A stretch of 64,000 nt of DNA from Methylophilus methylotrophus DSM 46235 = ATCC 53528. GTDB taxonomy: Bacteria; Pseudomonadota; Gammaproteobacteria; Burkholderiales; Methylophilaceae. The translations under genes were made by a program, and so were the position numbers. The stretch lies in contig NZ_KB905141.1 in assembly GCF_000378225.1 (NCBI RefSeq), positions 295,143 to 359,142 on the forward strand. The letters are read 5' to 3'. The notes under the pieces were generated by a model. The model made no database searches, had not been told where the DNA came from, and saw nothing but the letters and a program-made list of their open reading frames with translations. Below are positions 12,311 to 21,806 of this stretch, piece by piece (position 1 is the first letter of the stretch; every line of letters begins with the position of its first letter).

Positions 12311-12612
12311 ATTTTGTTCCTTTTTATTTTTATGAAGTACTGCATATCACCAGTCGGCATGCATTGATAGGTTTAACGTTCTATCAGCCTAAATCTTTAA
12401 CGTTCAAACCAAGGGAGGCGCAGGAGACATTTCCCAAACTGACAGCCCAACCGCGACATATCCTTAATGGCTAGATTTGTAAGGTGCTCGTACCGGATTG
12501 CGATTGAGAGAGTATTAAAAGTAAATTAGAAAGGCTGATGCACGGATGGCAAATTGCCATCATGGATTTTTTAAATTATTGAGTTTTATTGCTAGAAATC
12601 ACTGAGTGATTT
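12311..12612. other. Gene-free stretch between the PEP-CTERM-like gene and tRNA-Glu
   Basis: No coding frame with a start and ribosome-binding site is visible in these 302 bp. The only structure is a perfect 8-bp inverted repeat with a single central base at 12545-12561 (GATGGCAA/TTGCCATC), followed after about 6 bases by a short T run on the plus strand. It presumably contains the promoter of the small minus-strand gene. Confidence 0.5.
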
Positions 12613-12688
12613 TGGCGTCCCCACGGGGATTCGAACCCCGGTCGCCTCCGTGAAAGGGAGGTGTCCTAGGCCTCTAGACGATGGGGAC
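12613..12688 (-). tRNA. tRNA-Glu (UUC)
   Basis: The 76-nt cloverleaf includes an encoded CCA. The 5' acceptor strand GTCCCCA pairs with the 3' side. The anticodon loop reads CTTTCAC with anticodon TTC, and the T arm has GGTTCGAATCC. It is transcribed after tRNA-Ala from the same promoter. Confidence 0.95.
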
Positions 12689-12776
12689 CTAAGAAATTTA
12701 ACAACCCGTGCATTATACCAGTTTTGCAAATAATTAAAATATTTATTTTATAAAAAATTCAATATTTTCAATCACT

Positions 12777-12852
<76 letters not shown>

Positions 12853-12905
12853 GAATCTCTGGTATTGCAGTTCTTTGTTTTGCAGTGCAATTCAAAGAAG
12901 GCGCC

Positions 12906-12934
12906 ATATTAATGATGGCTAGAAGTCTTGTCAA
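12906..12934 (-). promoter_or_regulatory. Strong sigma-70 promoter of the tRNA-Ala/tRNA-Glu unit
   Basis: On the minus strand a perfect -35 TTGACA is followed by a 17-bp spacer and -10 TAATAT, then GGCGCC. The GC-rich discriminator is typical of stringently controlled stable-RNA promoters, so growth-rate control is likely (inference). Confidence 0.85.
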
Positions 12935-13030
12935 CGCCTTTCACAACAAAACTTGAAAAAAACTTCATATCGTTTTGTTTTCTATGGCGATTGCTCAAAT
13001 ATTCAGCAAGCGCCAAGGATACGAAAGAAA

Positions 13031-13561
13031 TTATTTGAGGTAAGGTTTGATCTTGCCCAGGATATCTTCACTCTCTGGCCGCGTCATGCTATTAAATGAG
13101 TAAACCTTCTGGCCACCAGGCAAAATGACATATTTATAGAAATTCCACTGAGGCGCCTGGCCGGTTTGCTTGATAAGTTGCTGGTAAAGGGAGTTTGCGT
13201 TACTGCCTGTGACATTGGATTTCTCTACCATGGGAAACTTGACAGAATAGGTCAGTTTGCAGAAGTCACCAATCTGCTTGTTATTGCCTGGCTCTTGCCT
13301 GAAATCATTTGAAGGGAAACCAATAATGACCAGGCCTTTATCTTTATATTGTTCATATAAGGACTCCAGCGCTTCGAATTGTGGTGTGAAACCACATTTA
13401 CTGGCGGTATTGACCACAAGCACAGGTTTGTCTTGAAATTGACAAAAATCGACAGTTTGACCCTGCAAGGTTTTAAATTGATGCTGGTACATAGGTAAAC
13501 ACTCTGCCTTGGCCAACGGTATACCAAGCAACCCCAACAACATGAATATCAAACCTCGCAT
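13031..13561 (-). CDS. Periplasmic glutathione peroxidase family protein
   Basis: This 176-residue thiol peroxidase reduces hydrogen or organic peroxides using glutathione or thioredoxin-like donors. The family fold is clear: catalytic Cys56 in NTASKCGFTP replaces selenocysteine, followed by the GFPSNDF Gln/Asn region and the WNFYKY tryptophan. Residues 1-19 form a cleavable signal peptide (AKA-E), so the enzyme should act in the periplasm; many bacterial members are cytoplasmic. The start at 13561 is chosen because AGGAGAG lies directly upstream and the signal peptide begins there; the longer in-frame start at 13582 would bury it. The gene is monocistronic. Confidence 0.88.
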   Translation of the reverse strand: MRGLIFMLLGLLGIPLAKAECLPMYQHQFKTLQGQTVDFCQFQDKPVLVVNTASKCGFTPQFEALESLYEQYKDKGLVIIGFPSNDFRQEPGNNKQIGDFCKLTYSVKFPMVEKSNVTGSNANSLYQQLIKQTGQAPQWNFYKYVILPGGQKVYSFNSMTRPESEDILGKIKPYLK

Positions 13562-13783
13562 TGTATCTCTCCTGTTAATCATCTTTATGTTATGCGTTTA
13601 CAGACAACCAGTTAGCTTGATTGTTCTGCATGAAAGGCGCATATTTTACTTTTTTTAATACGTGCCGTTAATAATATTGTAAGAAACAAAAAACATCATT
13701 GGCATAGTCTATGCTAGGAATGTTTTAAGAACATAAAGGACTGACATGTTTGAGTGAATCAACAACACGAAGAGGAGTAAATC

Positions 13784-13957
13784 ATGTTACAAAAAACCAC
13801 ACCTACCGACAAATTTAAAAAAATCGACCAAATGCTGGAAGATTTTGCCGGTGATGAGATGGACGATTTTGATACTGGCTACAGTAGCTATGAAAAAAGT
13901 CACAAGCACTACTCTGCCGACGAAGATGCATTAATGAACTTTGACGACTTGTACTAA
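13784..13957 (+). CDS. 57-residue acidic small protein of unknown function
   Basis: This small gene has a strong ribosome-binding site (AGGAG, 6 bases before the ATG) in the gap between glutathione peroxidase and queD. The product is strongly acidic (many Asp and Glu), with aromatic residues spaced through GYSSYEKSHKHYS and a DDFDT cluster; it has no signal peptide or membrane segment and no cysteine. The sequence before it contains no clear promoter. It is not recognisable as a known family. The good initiation region, strong protein-like bias and isolated position support a real gene. Confidence 0.6.
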   Translation: MLQKTTPTDKFKKIDQMLEDFAGDEMDDFDTGYSSYEKSHKHYSADEDALMNFDDLY

Positions 13958-14041
13958 TAGCATTATCAACCAGACAAACGCTGTTTAACCATCCTCAGCA
14001 ACATGCGCAGCGAGCGTAATGGTTACTGATATAATAGCAGG

Positions 14042-14488
14042 ATGGAAATTACTACACGCTTGGAATTTGATGCCGGACATCGTATTCCTGATCACAAGAG
14101 TCAATGCCGCAATTTACACGGCCATCGTTACGCCATAGAAATTACCCTGTCAGGGGATATTATCCAGGCTGAACACGCTTCAGAAAATGGAATGGTGATG
14201 GATTTTGCCGACGTGAAACGTATTGCCCGTGAAACCATAGTCGACCGCTGGGACCACGCCTTTCTGGTTTACCAAGATGATGTCGCTGTTCTAGACTTCC
14301 TGAACAGCCTGCCCAACCATAAAACCATAGTCTTCCCCACAATTCCAACTGCCGAAAACATGGCAGCAGAAGCCTTTAAGTTACTTAAGGCACAGTACCG
14401 GGATACTTTTGGTAATCACTTGAAACTCGTCAGAGTTCGCCTGTATGAAACACCGAACAGCTGGACGGATGCTTTCGACCAGGTGTAG
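14042..14488 (+). CDS. queD: 6-carboxytetrahydropterin synthase QueD (PTPS family)
   Basis: QueD converts 7,8-dihydroneopterin triphosphate to 6-carboxy-5,6,7,8-tetrahydropterin in queuosine biosynthesis. The 148-residue protein has zinc-ligand histidines in FDAGHR (first) and NLHGHRY (second and third), the catalytic Cys before NLHGH (QCRN), and the C-terminal ETPNSW motif that binds the pterin ring through Glu. It shares the neighbourhood with queF but is separately transcribed. In methylotrophs PTPS-like proteins can also be drawn into pterin cofactor synthesis; the spacing of motifs favours QueD. Confidence 0.88.
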   Translation: MEITTRLEFDAGHRIPDHKSQCRNLHGHRYAIEITLSGDIIQAEHASENGMVMDFADVKRIARETIVDRWDHAFLVYQDDVAVLDFLNSLPNHKTIVFPTIPTAENMAAEAFKLLKAQYRDTFGNHLKLVRVRLYETPNSWTDAFDQV

Positions 14489-14551
14489 TTTTTTCAAGAA
14501 AAAGCATCGCCTTCCCTTGGCAGAATCGTTTCCCTTTACTCTAACTCGCCA

Positions 14552-15232
14552 TCACCATGGCGAAGCGCCTGATTTGGTCAGTCCTTCAACATATTGTTGA
14601 TGTGCAACCAACTCTTCTTTATCTGCCGTCACCAATTTGATCATAGACAAATCCACCGTCAGGCTGGTCTGGCTCACATGCTCCACAGGACTGGATAAGT
14701 CCATCAGCAGACTTTCCTGGCCACGCGTCATCGCGATATAGACTTCAGCCAGCAATTCCGCATCGAGTAAGGCGCCGTGCAATGTTCGCTGAGAGTTATC
14801 TATCCCATAGTGGCGACACAAGGCGTCGAGGTTGTTACGTTGGCCCGGGCGCAATTCCTTGGCCATTTTCAGGGTATCAATAATACCGCTGATATATGAT
14901 TCCAGCTTATCCAGGTTTAGTCTGGCCAACTCCATGTTCAGGAAGCCGACGTCAAATGGCGCATTATGGATAATCAGCTCGGCACCCCGAATGAACTCAA
15001 TAAACTCTTCAGCGATGGACGCAAACAAAGGTTTATCTTGCAGGAATTCAAGCGAGATGCCATGTACCTCTTGCGCACCAGGATCAATCTCCCGTTCTGG
15101 ATTGATATAGATATGAAAGTGACGCTGTGTAGGACGCCGATTAAAAATTTCCACAGCCGCAATTTCGATAATGCGATGTCCCTGATCGGGATACAAGCCT
15201 GTCGTTTCTGTATCGAGAAAAATTTGCCTCAT
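14552..15232 (-). CDS. dnaQ: DNA polymerase III epsilon subunit (3'-5' proofreading exonuclease)
   Basis: DnaQ proofreads within the replicative polymerase core. The 226-residue protein has DEDDh exonuclease motifs: ExoI FLDTETTGL near residues 5-13, ExoII around HNAPFDVGFL near 95-104, and ExoIII with His and Asp in HGALLDAELL near 155-164. The C-terminal tail, which binds the alpha subunit, is short and variable. It lies 17 bp after rnhA in the same direction, the conserved rnhA-dnaQ pairing of beta- and gammaproteobacteria. Confidence 0.95.
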   Translation of the reverse strand: MRQIFLDTETTGLYPDQGHRIIEIAAVEIFNRRPTQRHFHIYINPEREIDPGAQEVHGISLEFLQDKPLFASIAEEFIEFIRGAELIIHNAPFDVGFLNMELARLNLDKLESYISGIIDTLKMAKELRPGQRNNLDALCRHYGIDNSQRTLHGALLDAELLAEVYIAMTRGQESLLMDLSSPVEHVSQTSLTVDLSMIKLVTADKEELVAHQQYVEGLTKSGASPW

Positions 15233-15249
15233 GAAATACCCCTATCCCG

Positions 15250-15690
15250 TCAAACTGTCAGTACACCTTGATTCGCCAAGGCATCTGCGCGTTCGTTACC
15301 TTCATTACCGGCATGTCCACGGACCCATATCCATTCAATCTGGTGTGGCTGGGCCAGGGCTTCCAGTATTTGCCATAGGTCAGCATTTTTTACCGGTTTT
15401 TTGTCTGCAGTGCGCCATTGCTTTTGCTTCCATCCCGGCAACCATTCAGTCATGCCTTTTTGTACATAGCTGGAATCGGTATAAATTTTGATATGAGAGG
15501 GTTTCTTAAGCGCTTGGAGACCTTGAATCACCGCTGTGAGCTCCATCCGATTATTGGTGGTTAACGCTTCACCGCCATATAGCGACTTCTCGTGGGGCCC
15601 GGCTTTGAGCCAAACCCCCCAACCACCGACGCCAGGGTTGCCTTTGCAAGCACCATCAGCGTACATTTCTATCCATTGTTGATTTGACAT
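15250..15690 (-). CDS. rnhA: Ribonuclease HI
   Basis: RNase HI cleaves the RNA strand of RNA-DNA hybrids. The 146-residue length is typical. Active-site acids are visible as D in MYADGACKGNPG, E in NRMELTAVI, D in IYTDSSYV and the C-terminal D in NERADALANQG. The 5' end overlaps the preceding methyltransferase gene by 35 bp, so the two are co-transcribed and probably translationally coupled; dnaQ follows. Confidence 0.97.
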   Translation of the reverse strand: MSNQQWIEMYADGACKGNPGVGGWGVWLKAGPHEKSLYGGEALTTNNRMELTAVIQGLQALKKPSHIKIYTDSSYVQKGMTEWLPGWKQKQWRTADKKPVKNADLWQILEALAQPHQIEWIWVRGHAGNEGNERADALANQGVLTV

Positions 15691-16465
15691 CCGCGCATTC
15701 TAACTGTTTTTGCGTGTGTTTTTGTATGCCGGAGTGGCCTTTTCGCACTTGCAAAGCCGGATTAAGCGGCAACTTTTTCCACTCCGGCTTGAGCAGGCGT
15801 ACGTTCAATACCCTTTTTTTTGCGATCAAGAAATATACACCGCCTGTTGCCCCACAGCTGTGTTTCCCCCACCGCTCCAGCCAAGATTGCCGTGCCAACC
15901 AGACGGGGTCATTCACTGGGAGTGCGTGCACCAGCCTGCCACTTTGCACGACTTCGAATCCCAATACATTCAGCCAATCACGCAAGCGCCAAGCCGTAAA
16001 TAGCCGTCGAAATTGACCAGCTTGCTTGAATTGCCCAAACCTGGCACGTACCCCCAGGTAACTGAAAGGACAAATGCCAGTCAATATCAATGTTCCCTCC
16101 GGTAGCAGCACGCGAAATGCCTCACGCAAGGTTTGTTGCGGATCCGCACATTGCTCCAGCACATGTGGCATACAAACTAAATCTACCGAATGCTCGGCAA
16201 AAGGCAAATATTCACTTTCACTCAATAGGGAGGCATTGGGGCTGGCCATCTGTTGCAGTGAGAACTTGTAAGGAATGCGGCAGCTTTCCAACAAGTCATA
16301 CGCAGGCCAGCCTATTTGCAAGGCATGAAAGCCAAACACATCGGCGACAGTTTGGGCGTATAGCGCCGCTTCATGCTGCGCAATATATTGGCCCAATGCC
16401 ATTGTTTCAAAGCCAGTGGATTTTAAAACAGTCGTTTCAGAGGAAGCAGGCCGGCTAGGTGACAA
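15656..16465 (-). CDS. SAM-dependent methyltransferase, class I (Methyltransf_11 type)
   Basis: This 269-residue protein contains a degenerate class I SAM-binding core: DVFGFHALQIG near residues 40-50 stands in for the glycine loop, followed by LPFAEHSVDLVCMPHVLE (motifs II/III) and LLPEGTLILTG. Proteins of this sort sit upstream of rnhA in many beta- and gammaproteobacteria beside divergent gloB, exactly as here; their substrate is not established. The first codon is TTG; an internal ATG at 16402 is possible but would trim a conserved N-terminal helix. The C-terminal tail is basic and overlaps rnhA. Confidence 0.75.
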   Translation of the reverse strand: MSPSRPASSETTVLKSTGFETMALGQYIAQHEAALYAQTVADVFGFHALQIGWPAYDLLESCRIPYKFSLQQMASPNASLLSESEYLPFAEHSVDLVCMPHVLEQCADPQQTLREAFRVLLPEGTLILTGICPFSYLGVRARFGQFKQAGQFRRLFTAWRLRDWLNVLGFEVVQSGRLVHALPVNDPVWLARQSWLERWGKHSCGATGGVYFLIAKKRVLNVRLLKPEWKKLPLNPALQVRKGHSGIQKHTQKQLECADVKSTMDRNVR

Positions 16466-16550
16466 GGTAGGCTCCGAAAATGCAAGTAATAATAGATCGC
16501 CAAAATTAGGTGCATCTTGACAATCATGACCATTTTTTCAATGATGCGGG

Positions 16551-17330
16551 ATGCAAGAAACTTCTGCAAGCATAGAAATCGTTCCGCTACCGGCATTTAG
16601 CGACAATTACTTATGGTTAATACACGATGAAAAGCACGCACTGATTGTTGACCCAGGTGACGCTGAGGTGGTTGAAAGTGCTTTAAAAACTCGCAATCTA
16701 CAGCTCGATGCGATTTTACTCACGCACCATCATGCTGACCACACAGACGGTGCCGCCTCACTGCAACAGCACTGGCAATGCCCGGTATACGCACCTAACT
16801 CTGATCACAAGGCTTACGAAGCACTACAGGCAAGGCGAGTCAAAGCCGGTGACCATATTGAGTTCGAGCACTTTCGCGCGCTTTCTTGCGAAATTTTAGG
16901 TTTGCCCGGCCATACACTGGACCACATTGCCTACTATATCGGCCATCACCATCTTTTTAGTGGAGATGTCTTGTTTGGTGCCGGTTGTGGGCGCTTGTTT
17001 GAAGGGACGCCTTCGCAGATGTATGCCTCCCTGCAAACTATCGCAACCTTGCCTGAAGAAACTCTGATTTATCCGGCCCACGAATATACTGCGCACAATA
17101 TCGCATTTGCGCGTACCATAGAACCTGGCAATGCACAATTGAAACAAAGGGCACATGATGCAGCATCCTTACGTGCACAGCACTTACCCACCCTTCCAAC
17201 CAATCTGCGTTTAGAGCTGGCGACCAATCCATTTTTACGTTGTGAGGAAATCTCGCGACATCCTGAATTCAAGGGCCGTCCTGCCATTGATGTATTTACC
17301 GAGCTACGTAGTCGCCGGAATGACTTTTAG
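16551..17330 (+). CDS. gloB: Hydroxyacylglutathione hydrolase (glyoxalase II)
   Basis: GloB hydrolyses S-lactoylglutathione to lactate and glutathione, finishing methylglyoxal detoxification. The 259-residue protein has the metallo-beta-lactamase signature THHHADHTDG near residues 58-67, further metal ligands in PGHTLDH and SGDVLF, and the C-terminal family domain with YPAHEYT and arginines near FRCEE-type substrate residues (here FLRCEEIS). It diverges from the methyltransferase-rnhA-dnaQ operon and precedes mltD, a conserved gene order. Confidence 0.95.
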   Translation: MQETSASIEIVPLPAFSDNYLWLIHDEKHALIVDPGDAEVVESALKTRNLQLDAILLTHHHADHTDGAASLQQHWQCPVYAPNSDHKAYEALQARRVKAGDHIEFEHFRALSCEILGLPGHTLDHIAYYIGHHHLFSGDVLFGAGCGRLFEGTPSQMYASLQTIATLPEETLIYPAHEYTAHNIAFARTIEPGNAQLKQRAHDAASLRAQHLPTLPTNLRLELATNPFLRCEEISRHPEFKGRPAIDVFTELRSRRNDF

Positions 17331-17540
17331 GCCAGTCATCGTGCATACACAAAGCTCGCCTGCCTGCAAGGGCTTGTCTCGCAATGAAATTGACGTAGAA
17401 TGATGTCCTCCTTAAAGCGCTTATGTGCGTTAGGCCAATCACGCGCTGGTTGGCTTGACCTAACCAGCCAATCGAGTTTACCAATACCCGTGCAAGTTTT
17501 ACCTGCTTGTGCACCAGCTTCAGGACTAAGTATTACCGTC

Positions 17541-19061
17541 ATGCGTTTTAAAAAAATATTGCTCTGTGTCGCCCTTTCTGCCACCCCCTTGTGGGCCGTC
17601 GCAGAATACGTTGAACCGGCAACATTATCCGTTGACAATGACAGTAGTTACGATGAAAGTTATGGTGGGCCTGAATCGGAAAGTTACAGCTCCAGCTATC
17701 AGTTTGAAGATTCGTTGACCTTGCAGGAAAGCCTGTGGGATCGAGTTCGTGACGGTTTCAATATGCCAGATATTGATTCGGTATACACCAACAAACACGA
17801 GCAATGGTATGCATCCCGCCCTGATTACGTCTCGCGCATGTTGGAGCGCAGTAAAAAATACCTCTACCACATTGTTGTAGAGGTCGAAAAAAGAGGGATG
17901 CCGACCGAAATCGCACTGCTGCCCATGATTGAAAGCGGCTTTAACCCCAAAGCACTTTCCACCAGCAAGGCTTCCGGCATCTGGCAGTTTATCCCCTCTA
18001 CCGGCAAGGACTTTGGCCTCAAACAAAACTACTGGAAAGACTCGCGCAAGGATGTGACGGCCGCCACGCAGGCTGCACTTAATTATCTGCAAAAACTCCA
18101 TACCATGTTTGGCGCCTGGGACCTTGCACTGGCTGCTTATAATGCTGGTGAAGGTACTGTTGCGCGCGCCATAGAACGTAACCGCCGCCTGGGATTACCC
18201 ACCGACTACCAACATTTGTCACTCCCAGATGAAACCCGCAATTACGTCCCTAAATTGCAGGCCATCAAAAATATTATTTTCCGCCCCGAAGAATACGGCC
18301 TGACGCTCAATGAAATCCCAAATAAGCCTTACTTCACGACTGTAGAAGCGCCCAACAAGATTGATGCAAAATTGGCCGCAGAACTGGCTGGCATTTCGCT
18401 CGAGGAATTTAACGCACTGAATCCTAGCTTTACCCGTCCGGTGCTGATTACTGAAAAGAGCCACCAGAAATTATTGTTGCCTACCTGGGCAGCCAGCAAC
18501 TTCACTAACAACCTCAATGGCTATAACCGCCCACTGTCCAGCTGGCACAGTTACCACCCTAAAAAAGGTGAACGCCTGGGTGCGATTGCAAACCGCTTTG
18601 GTATCAGTATTTACGAGCTCAGCGCGACCAACAACCTGAAACCGAACCGCAACCTGATTGTGCGGCGCCCACTATTAGTACCAGCCAGTCTGCAGTCCGG
18701 CTTGACCCGGCCAATAGACGTCGCCAGCATGGCGAAATTATCCGTCGAGGTACCAGTAGAAAAAGAATCCTCCGCTAAATCTGTTACTATTTCACACAAA
18801 GTGAAACAGGGCGATACGCTTGGGAAACTGGCTAAACGTTATGGCATCAGCAGCAAACAGATCATGCAGCAGAATCACCTAAAATCCACAGCATTATCCA
18901 TTGGGCAGGTATTGCAGATGGAAAAACAGCAAGGCGGTGCCAACATGAGCAGCAAATCGACGCATAAAACCTCGGCTAATCGTGGCTCAAAAAGCCAGGC
19001 ATCCTCACATAAGAAAACAAGCAGTACACATCGTAAAAAAACCTCCTCCAGCAAACATTAA
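17541..19061 (+). CDS. mltD: Membrane-bound lytic murein transglycosylase D
   Basis: MltD cleaves peptidoglycan glycan strands with 1,6-anhydromuropeptide formation. The 506-residue protein has a signal peptide (about 1-22), an SLT/lysozyme-like domain (about 95-220) with catalytic Glu in LLPMIESGFNP and the GIWQFIPSTGKDFGL and LAAYNAGEG motifs, then LysM-type peptidoglycan-binding repeats (about 345-390 and 420-465) and a Ser/Lys/His-rich tail. The start at 17541 is chosen because it begins the signal peptide; the frame is open 47 codons upstream. No lipobox Cys is evident. It starts the mltD-transporter-fabI gene run, 13 bp before the binding-protein gene. Confidence 0.9.
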   Translation: MRFKKILLCVALSATPLWAVAEYVEPATLSVDNDSSYDESYGGPESESYSSSYQFEDSLTLQESLWDRVRDGFNMPDIDSVYTNKHEQWYASRPDYVSRMLERSKKYLYHIVVEVEKRGMPTEIALLPMIESGFNPKALSTSKASGIWQFIPSTGKDFGLKQNYWKDSRKDVTAATQAALNYLQKLHTMFGAWDLALAAYNAGEGTVARAIERNRRLGLPTDYQHLSLPDETRNYVPKLQAIKNIIFRPEEYGLTLNEIPNKPYFTTVEAPNKIDAKLAAELAGISLEEFNALNPSFTRPVLITEKSHQKLLLPTWAASNFTNNLNGYNRPLSSWHSYHPKKGERLGAIANRFGISIYELSATNNLKPNRNLIVRRPLLVPASLQSGLTRPIDVASMAKLSVEVPVEKESSAKSVTISHKVKQGDTLGKLAKRYGISSKQIMQQNHLKSTALSIGQVLQMEKQQGGANMSSKSTHKTSANRGSKSQASSHKKTSSTHRKKTSSSKH

Positions 19062-19074
19062 CGCACCCTGAATC

Positions 19075-20772
19075 ATGACAAATCGATTGTCCAGCGAGTA
19101 TTCCTTGTGCAAAAAACCACTGGCGGCACCAAGTCAGAGATGGGTGGCATACTTACTGTGTGTCGGTTTGGTCGCCTGCAGTACAGACACACCTGATCAC
19201 AGCGCAAAATTTTTTGACCAATCCTATCCAGCGCAGCCTGGCGGCACGCTGATCAGCGCCATGCCTTCAGACCCCAGTAGCATGATCGGCATGGTTGCGG
19301 GCGAGTCTGCATCGCTGGCCATCGGTTCTTATCTGTTTAACTCTTTACTCAAATATGACCAGAACCTTGATCTGGCTGGGGAGCTTGCGGAGTCCTGGCA
19401 AGTGGCCGATGACAAAAAAACCATCACATTCAAACTCAAACCTGACTTGCAGTGGGCAGATGGCAAGCCACTGACAAGTGCGGATATCTTATTTACCTGG
19501 CAATTGATCACGGATGAAAACACGCATAGTCCTTATGCCTCGGATTACCAGTTAGTGACCAAGGCAGAAGCACCTGATGCACGCACCTTTATCGTCCACT
19601 ACTCACAGCCTTTTGCACCAGCGCTTGAGAGCTGGGCCAGCCTGCAGGTGTTGCCAAAACACAAGCTTGCTGGTCAGGATATCCGCACCACCAGTTTTGC
19701 GCAAAAGCCGCTGGGTAGCCATTACTACCAGTTAAAGGAATGGCGACATGGTGAATATATCAAGCTGGAGAAAAACCCTAAATCAGTATTAGGACCGGCC
19801 AATATCGATCACTTGATCGAGCGCATCATTCCAGACCCTGCCGCACAGTTCCTCGAATTGATGGCGGACAATATAGACAGCATGAGCATGGATCCGATTA
19901 CCTATGCGCGCATTATTCCTTCCAGACCTGCTTTACAAGCACGCCTGAATCAATTTAAAGAGTTAGGCAATAGCTACACCTATTTGGGGTTTAATCTTAA
20001 ACGCAAACCTTTTGATGATTTGCGTGTTCGCAAAGCAATTAATTACGCTATCGATAAGCAAGAGATTATCGATGGCGTTTACCTGGGCCTGGGCATTACC
20101 ATCGCCTCCCCTTACAAGCCAGGCACGCGCTGGAGTAATCCGGATTTAATACCGTATACTTTTGATCCGGCTAAAGCCAAACAATTTTTGGCAGAAGCTG
20201 GATTTGAAGACACCAATGGCGACGGCGTTGTCGACCGTGACGGAAAAAAATTATCGTTTGAAATCCTTACCAACCTGGGCAATAAACAGCGCGAAAAGAC
20301 GGCGGTGATTATCCAGCGCCGTTTAAAAGAGGTGGGCATAGAAACACATATCCGTACCCTGGAATGGGCCAGCCTGTTGACTAACTTTATCAAACCAGGT
20401 GACTTTGACGCGGTGGTGATGGGCTGGGGCTTGGGTCTCGACCCTGATCAATACAACATCTGGCACTCCAGCCAGCAAAAACCTGGCCAGTTTAATTTCA
20501 TTGGTTACAACAATCCAGCTGTCGACAAATTGCTTGAGCAAGGCCGCCTTGAATTTGACCCCGAAAAGCGCATGCAAATTTACCATGAATTTGCCAAAGT
20601 TCTCTATGAAGACAGCCCACTGGTCTACCTCTCTGCAGGCTACGGTCTGACGGCCATTCATAAACGTGTACAAGGCATCATGAACCCGGTGCCGCCCGCA
20701 GGAGTCAGTTATGATTCTCAAAAGTGGTATATTCCACAGCCATTAAGGCGCACGCAAATACAGGCAGAATAA
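19075..20772 (+). CDS. Peptide-type ABC transporter substrate-binding lipoprotein (family 5)
   Basis: This 565-residue protein belongs to the OppA/DppA/AppA solute-binding family. The N-terminus carries a lipoprotein signal ending LVACS (lipidated Cys about residue 36). The mature part has the usual PGGTLISAMPSDP start, WQVADDKKTITFKLK and RKAINYAIDKQEI signatures. Members bind oligopeptides, nickel complexes or antimicrobial peptides at the outer face of the inner membrane; the ligand cannot be read from sequence. The next two genes are its permeases; no ATPase gene adjoins them. Confidence 0.9.
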   Translation: MTNRLSSEYSLCKKPLAAPSQRWVAYLLCVGLVACSTDTPDHSAKFFDQSYPAQPGGTLISAMPSDPSSMIGMVAGESASLAIGSYLFNSLLKYDQNLDLAGELAESWQVADDKKTITFKLKPDLQWADGKPLTSADILFTWQLITDENTHSPYASDYQLVTKAEAPDARTFIVHYSQPFAPALESWASLQVLPKHKLAGQDIRTTSFAQKPLGSHYYQLKEWRHGEYIKLEKNPKSVLGPANIDHLIERIIPDPAAQFLELMADNIDSMSMDPITYARIIPSRPALQARLNQFKELGNSYTYLGFNLKRKPFDDLRVRKAINYAIDKQEIIDGVYLGLGITIASPYKPGTRWSNPDLIPYTFDPAKAKQFLAEAGFEDTNGDGVVDRDGKKLSFEILTNLGNKQREKTAVIIQRRLKEVGIETHIRTLEWASLLTNFIKPGDFDAVVMGWGLGLDPDQYNIWHSSQQKPGQFNFIGYNNPAVDKLLEQGRLEFDPEKRMQIYHEFAKVLYEDSPLVYLSAGYGLTAIHKRVQGIMNPVPPAGVSYDSQKWYIPQPLRRTQIQAE

Positions 20773-20775
20773 ACG

Positions 20776-21801
20776 ATGTTGGCTTACCTGATCAGACGCG
20801 TACTATGGATGATTCCGATGTTGATCGGCATCAGTCTGATTTCTTTTTTCATTATGCACCTGGCCCCTGGCGACATCACCAGTAGTGAAGCCGCTTTTGA
20901 TCCCAAATCCTCAGAAGAATCCAGGCAAAAACTGCGTGAACTTTATCACTTAGACAAACCCATCATCGTCCAATATGGACTATGGCTGGAACGTATGGTA
21001 CACCTCGATTTCGGTCATTCTTTTGCCAGCCACCAGAAACCGGTTTTTTGGGCAGAAACCGATAAAGAAGGCAATACAACACCAGGCATGATCCAGGAAG
21101 CCCTGCCGATCACCTTACTCATGAATATCACAGGGTTAATGTTGACGCTGATATTGGCAGTGCCACTGGGTGTGATCGCGGCCAAAAAATATGGACGTTG
21201 GCCGGACCGCAGTATCACGCTATTCAATTTTATCGGTTTCTCTATCCCGGGCTTCTGGCTTTCACTTCTGCTGATGTATTGGTTGGGGGTGATCCACCCC
21301 TGGTTCCCGATTTCTGGCCTGCATAGCCTCAATTATGCGCAACTGGATTTCTGGCAAAAATGCCAGGACCTATTTATGCATTTATTCCTGCCAGTAGTGA
21401 TTCCGGCCATCACCGGCCTGGCAGGCGTCACCATGTTTATTAAAAATGGTATGCTTGATGTATTAAGCCAGGACTATGTCACCACCGCCCGTGCTAAAGG
21501 CCTGAGTGACAGAACCGTCACCTACCGCCATGCCTTGCGGAATGCCCTGCTCCCATTGATCACACTCATAGGCTTATCCCTACCCGGCCTGATCGGTGGC
21601 TCTGTGATTGCCGAAACCATTTTTGCCATTCCCGGCATGGGCAAACTTTTTTATGAAGCCGTGATGATGCGTGACTTCCCGGTGGTCATGGGCATACTCA
21701 CTATTGGTTCTGCGCTCACGCTGGCTGGTAACTTGCTGGCAGATCTTGCTTATGCCTGGGCGGACCCTCGTCTGCGCAAAGGCGTGATCCCACAACGCTA
21801 G
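20776..21801 (+). CDS. Peptide ABC transporter permease, DppB/OppB type
   Basis: The 341-residue inner-membrane permease has about six transmembrane helices, the OppB N-terminal hallmark (MLAYLIRRVLWMIPMLIGIS) and the coupling EAA-like loop DYVTTARAKGLSDRTV near residues 235-250, followed by PGMGKLFYEAVMMRDFPVV. It begins 3 bp after the binding-protein stop. It is longer than average between TM1 and TM2, as in AppB-like members (region with WAETDKEGNTTPGMIQEALP). Confidence 0.92.
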   Translation: MLAYLIRRVLWMIPMLIGISLISFFIMHLAPGDITSSEAAFDPKSSEESRQKLRELYHLDKPIIVQYGLWLERMVHLDFGHSFASHQKPVFWAETDKEGNTTPGMIQEALPITLLMNITGLMLTLILAVPLGVIAAKKYGRWPDRSITLFNFIGFSIPGFWLSLLLMYWLGVIHPWFPISGLHSLNYAQLDFWQKCQDLFMHLFLPVVIPAITGLAGVTMFIKNGMLDVLSQDYVTTARAKGLSDRTVTYRHALRNALLPLITLIGLSLPGLIGGSVIAETIFAIPGMGKLFYEAVMMRDFPVVMGILTIGSALTLAGNLLADLAYAWADPRLRKGVIPQR

Positions 21802-21806
21802 GCAAA

